Assembly: GCA_009781565.1 (NCBI GenBank)
Contig: WQXV01000066.1
Coordinates: 1 to 6,495, forward strand
Origin: Actinomycetes bacterium
Lineage (GTDB): Bacteria; Actinomycetota; Coriobacteriia; WRKU01
Length of the DNA: 6,495 nucleotides
Direction: 5' to 3'
Below are positions 5,572 through 6,495 of this stretch, one piece after another. How positions within the stretch are numbered: position 1 is the stretch's first letter; the number at the start of each line of letters is the position of its first letter. The notes under the pieces were generated by a model that saw only the letters and a program-made list of their open reading frames with translations, ran no database searches and had not been told where the DNA came from. The translations under genes were made by a program, and so were the position numbers.

Positions 5572-6495
5572 CTATCCACAGGTGAGTATCGTAGGAGCCG
5601 GCAACGTCGGTGCGACTGCTGCACTCTTCACACTGATGCACGATCTGGCCGATGTGGTCCTGATCGATGTAGCTGAAGGTCTGCCTCAGGGAAAAGCGCT
5701 CGATCTGATGCACACGCGCAGTATCGAGCAGTTCGGTCCCACCGTGCGGGGGACCAATGACTATGCCGAGACGGCCGGAAGCGACCTGATCGTCATCACC
5801 GCCGGTGTCGCACGCAAACCTGGTATGACACGTGACGACCTCCTTTCGATCAATGCGAAGATCATGGGGGAGGTCATCGAGCAGGCGGTGGCAGCCTCTC
5901 CGGATGCGCTTGTGCTCTGTGTGACCAATCCTCTCGATATCATGACCTATCTGGCCTACAAGGAAAGTGGTCTGCCCGCGCATCGTGTGCTGGGTATGGG
6001 AGGGGTGCTCGATAGTGCGCGCTTCACCTATGCGATCGCCGAGGCTACCGGAGCGCCACTGGACCGGATCGAGGCGTTGGCCATCGGTGCCCATGGTGAT
6101 GCGATGACCCCGATGCCTGCGCACAGCTTGCTGGATGGTAAGCCGATCACCGCAGTGCTCGAAGGCGATGCCGTCGATGCCTTGGTCGAGCGGACCACGT
6201 TCGGGGGAGCAGAGGTCGTAGCCCTGCTCAAGACCGGCTCAGCCTTCGTGGCTCCCGCCGCCAGTGTGGTCGCCATGATCCGCGCGTTGCTGAGTCCGGA
6301 TGAGACGACACTACCCGCCTGCGTCTATCTGCAGGGCGAATACGGCATCGATGATGTCTATATGAGCGTTCCGGCTCGTATCAGCGACCACGGGGTGGTC
6401 GGGGTGGTAGAACTCGACTTGGACGAGAACGATCTTGCGCGCCTACGTGGAAGTGCCGAGACGGTCGCCAGCGCACTCGACGAGCTTGGTCTGCG
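5564..6495 (+). CDS. mdh: Malate dehydrogenase, LDH-like family (runs off the right edge)
   Basis: This is a soluble NAD-dependent oxidoreductase interconverting malate and oxaloacetate. It is open through the window end, with 310 codons visible. Family members are about 305-320 residues, so almost all of it is here. The Rossmann motif is GAGNVG (11-16), and Asp35 at the end of strand 2 favours NAD over NADP. The substrate loop is ARKPGMTRDD (83-92): Arg84 marks malate rather than lactate specificity (lactate enzymes have Gln there), and Arg90 contacts substrate. Asn122 lies in TNPLD, Asp150 and Arg153 in GVLDSAR, and catalytic His177 in GAHGDAMTP. The ending LQGEYGIDDVYMSVP is also typical. 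The ATG overlaps the topoisomerase stop by 8 bases. A possible GAAAGG site at 5549-5554 lies 9 bases upstream. Lactate dehydrogenase is unlikely given Arg84. Confidence 0.93.
   Translation, partial: MSSYPQVSIVGAGNVGATAALFTLMHDLADVVLIDVAEGLPQGKALDLMHTRSIEQFGPTVRGTNDYAETAGSDLIVITAGVARKPGMTRDDLLSINAKIMGEVIEQAVAASPDALVLCVTNPLDIMTYLAYKESGLPAHRVLGMGGVLDSARFTYAIAEATGAPLDRIEALAIGAHGDAMTPMPAHSLLDGKPITAVLEGDAVDALVERTTFGGAEVVALLKTGSAFVAPAASVVAMIRALLSPDETTLPACVYLQGEYGIDDVYMSVPARISDHGVVGVVELDLDENDLARLRGSAETVASALDELGL

Noticed and set aside
5399..6124. Open frame of 241 codons on the minus strand across the topoisomerase end and mdh
   Set aside because: It lies wholly opposite two well-identified genes, its product is rich in Arg and His with no recognisable domain, and it is best seen as an antisense shadow.
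5564..6495. Lactate dehydrogenase as the identity of the last gene
   Set aside because: The substrate-loop residue is Arg84 in ARKPG, the malate-type residue, rather than Gln.

Overview
The window is one strand of densely packed protein-coding DNA. All eight genes run on the plus strand with overlaps or very short gaps. I see no RNA gene, mobile element, CRISPR array, convincing internal promoter or terminator, and no gene-free stretch over 40 bases. In order it holds: the acidic tail of an unidentified protein (1-114); a small one-pass membrane protein with a TPR-like C-terminal helix pair (141-572); a TatA/TatB-family protein (612-1085); TatC (1075-1974); HypA (1980-2339); HypB (2336-3010); a type IA DNA topoisomerase of archaeal type with four zinc ribbons (3001-5571); and a malate dehydrogenase that runs off the right edge after 310 codons (5564-6495).

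Organism: GC is about 55% judged by eye. Shine-Dalgarno sites are clear, and GTG and TTG starts are common. The Hyp and Tat proteins look bacterial: HypB has the SPGAGKT type of P-loop. My best guess is an anaerobic actinobacterium of the Coriobacteriia, but this is weak inference from gene content and style. An archaeon is less likely but is not excluded, because the topoisomerase carries archaeal-type motifs.

How the genes fit together: the Tat translocase exports folded cofactor-containing redox enzymes. HypA and HypB deliver nickel to [NiFe]-hydrogenase, a classic Tat cargo. Malate dehydrogenase belongs to central redox metabolism. A link between Tat export and nickel enzyme maturation is plausible, but no hydrogenase structural gene and no hypCDEF lies in the window. 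The topoisomerase looks like a housekeeping passenger in the same transcription unit.

I do not find a clearly new biological system. The points most worth checking are the archaeal-type topoisomerase I in an apparently bacterial operon, the tat-hyp linkage, the unassigned membrane protein upstream of tat, and a marked excess of the tetranucleotide GATC (about 92 sites by hand count).
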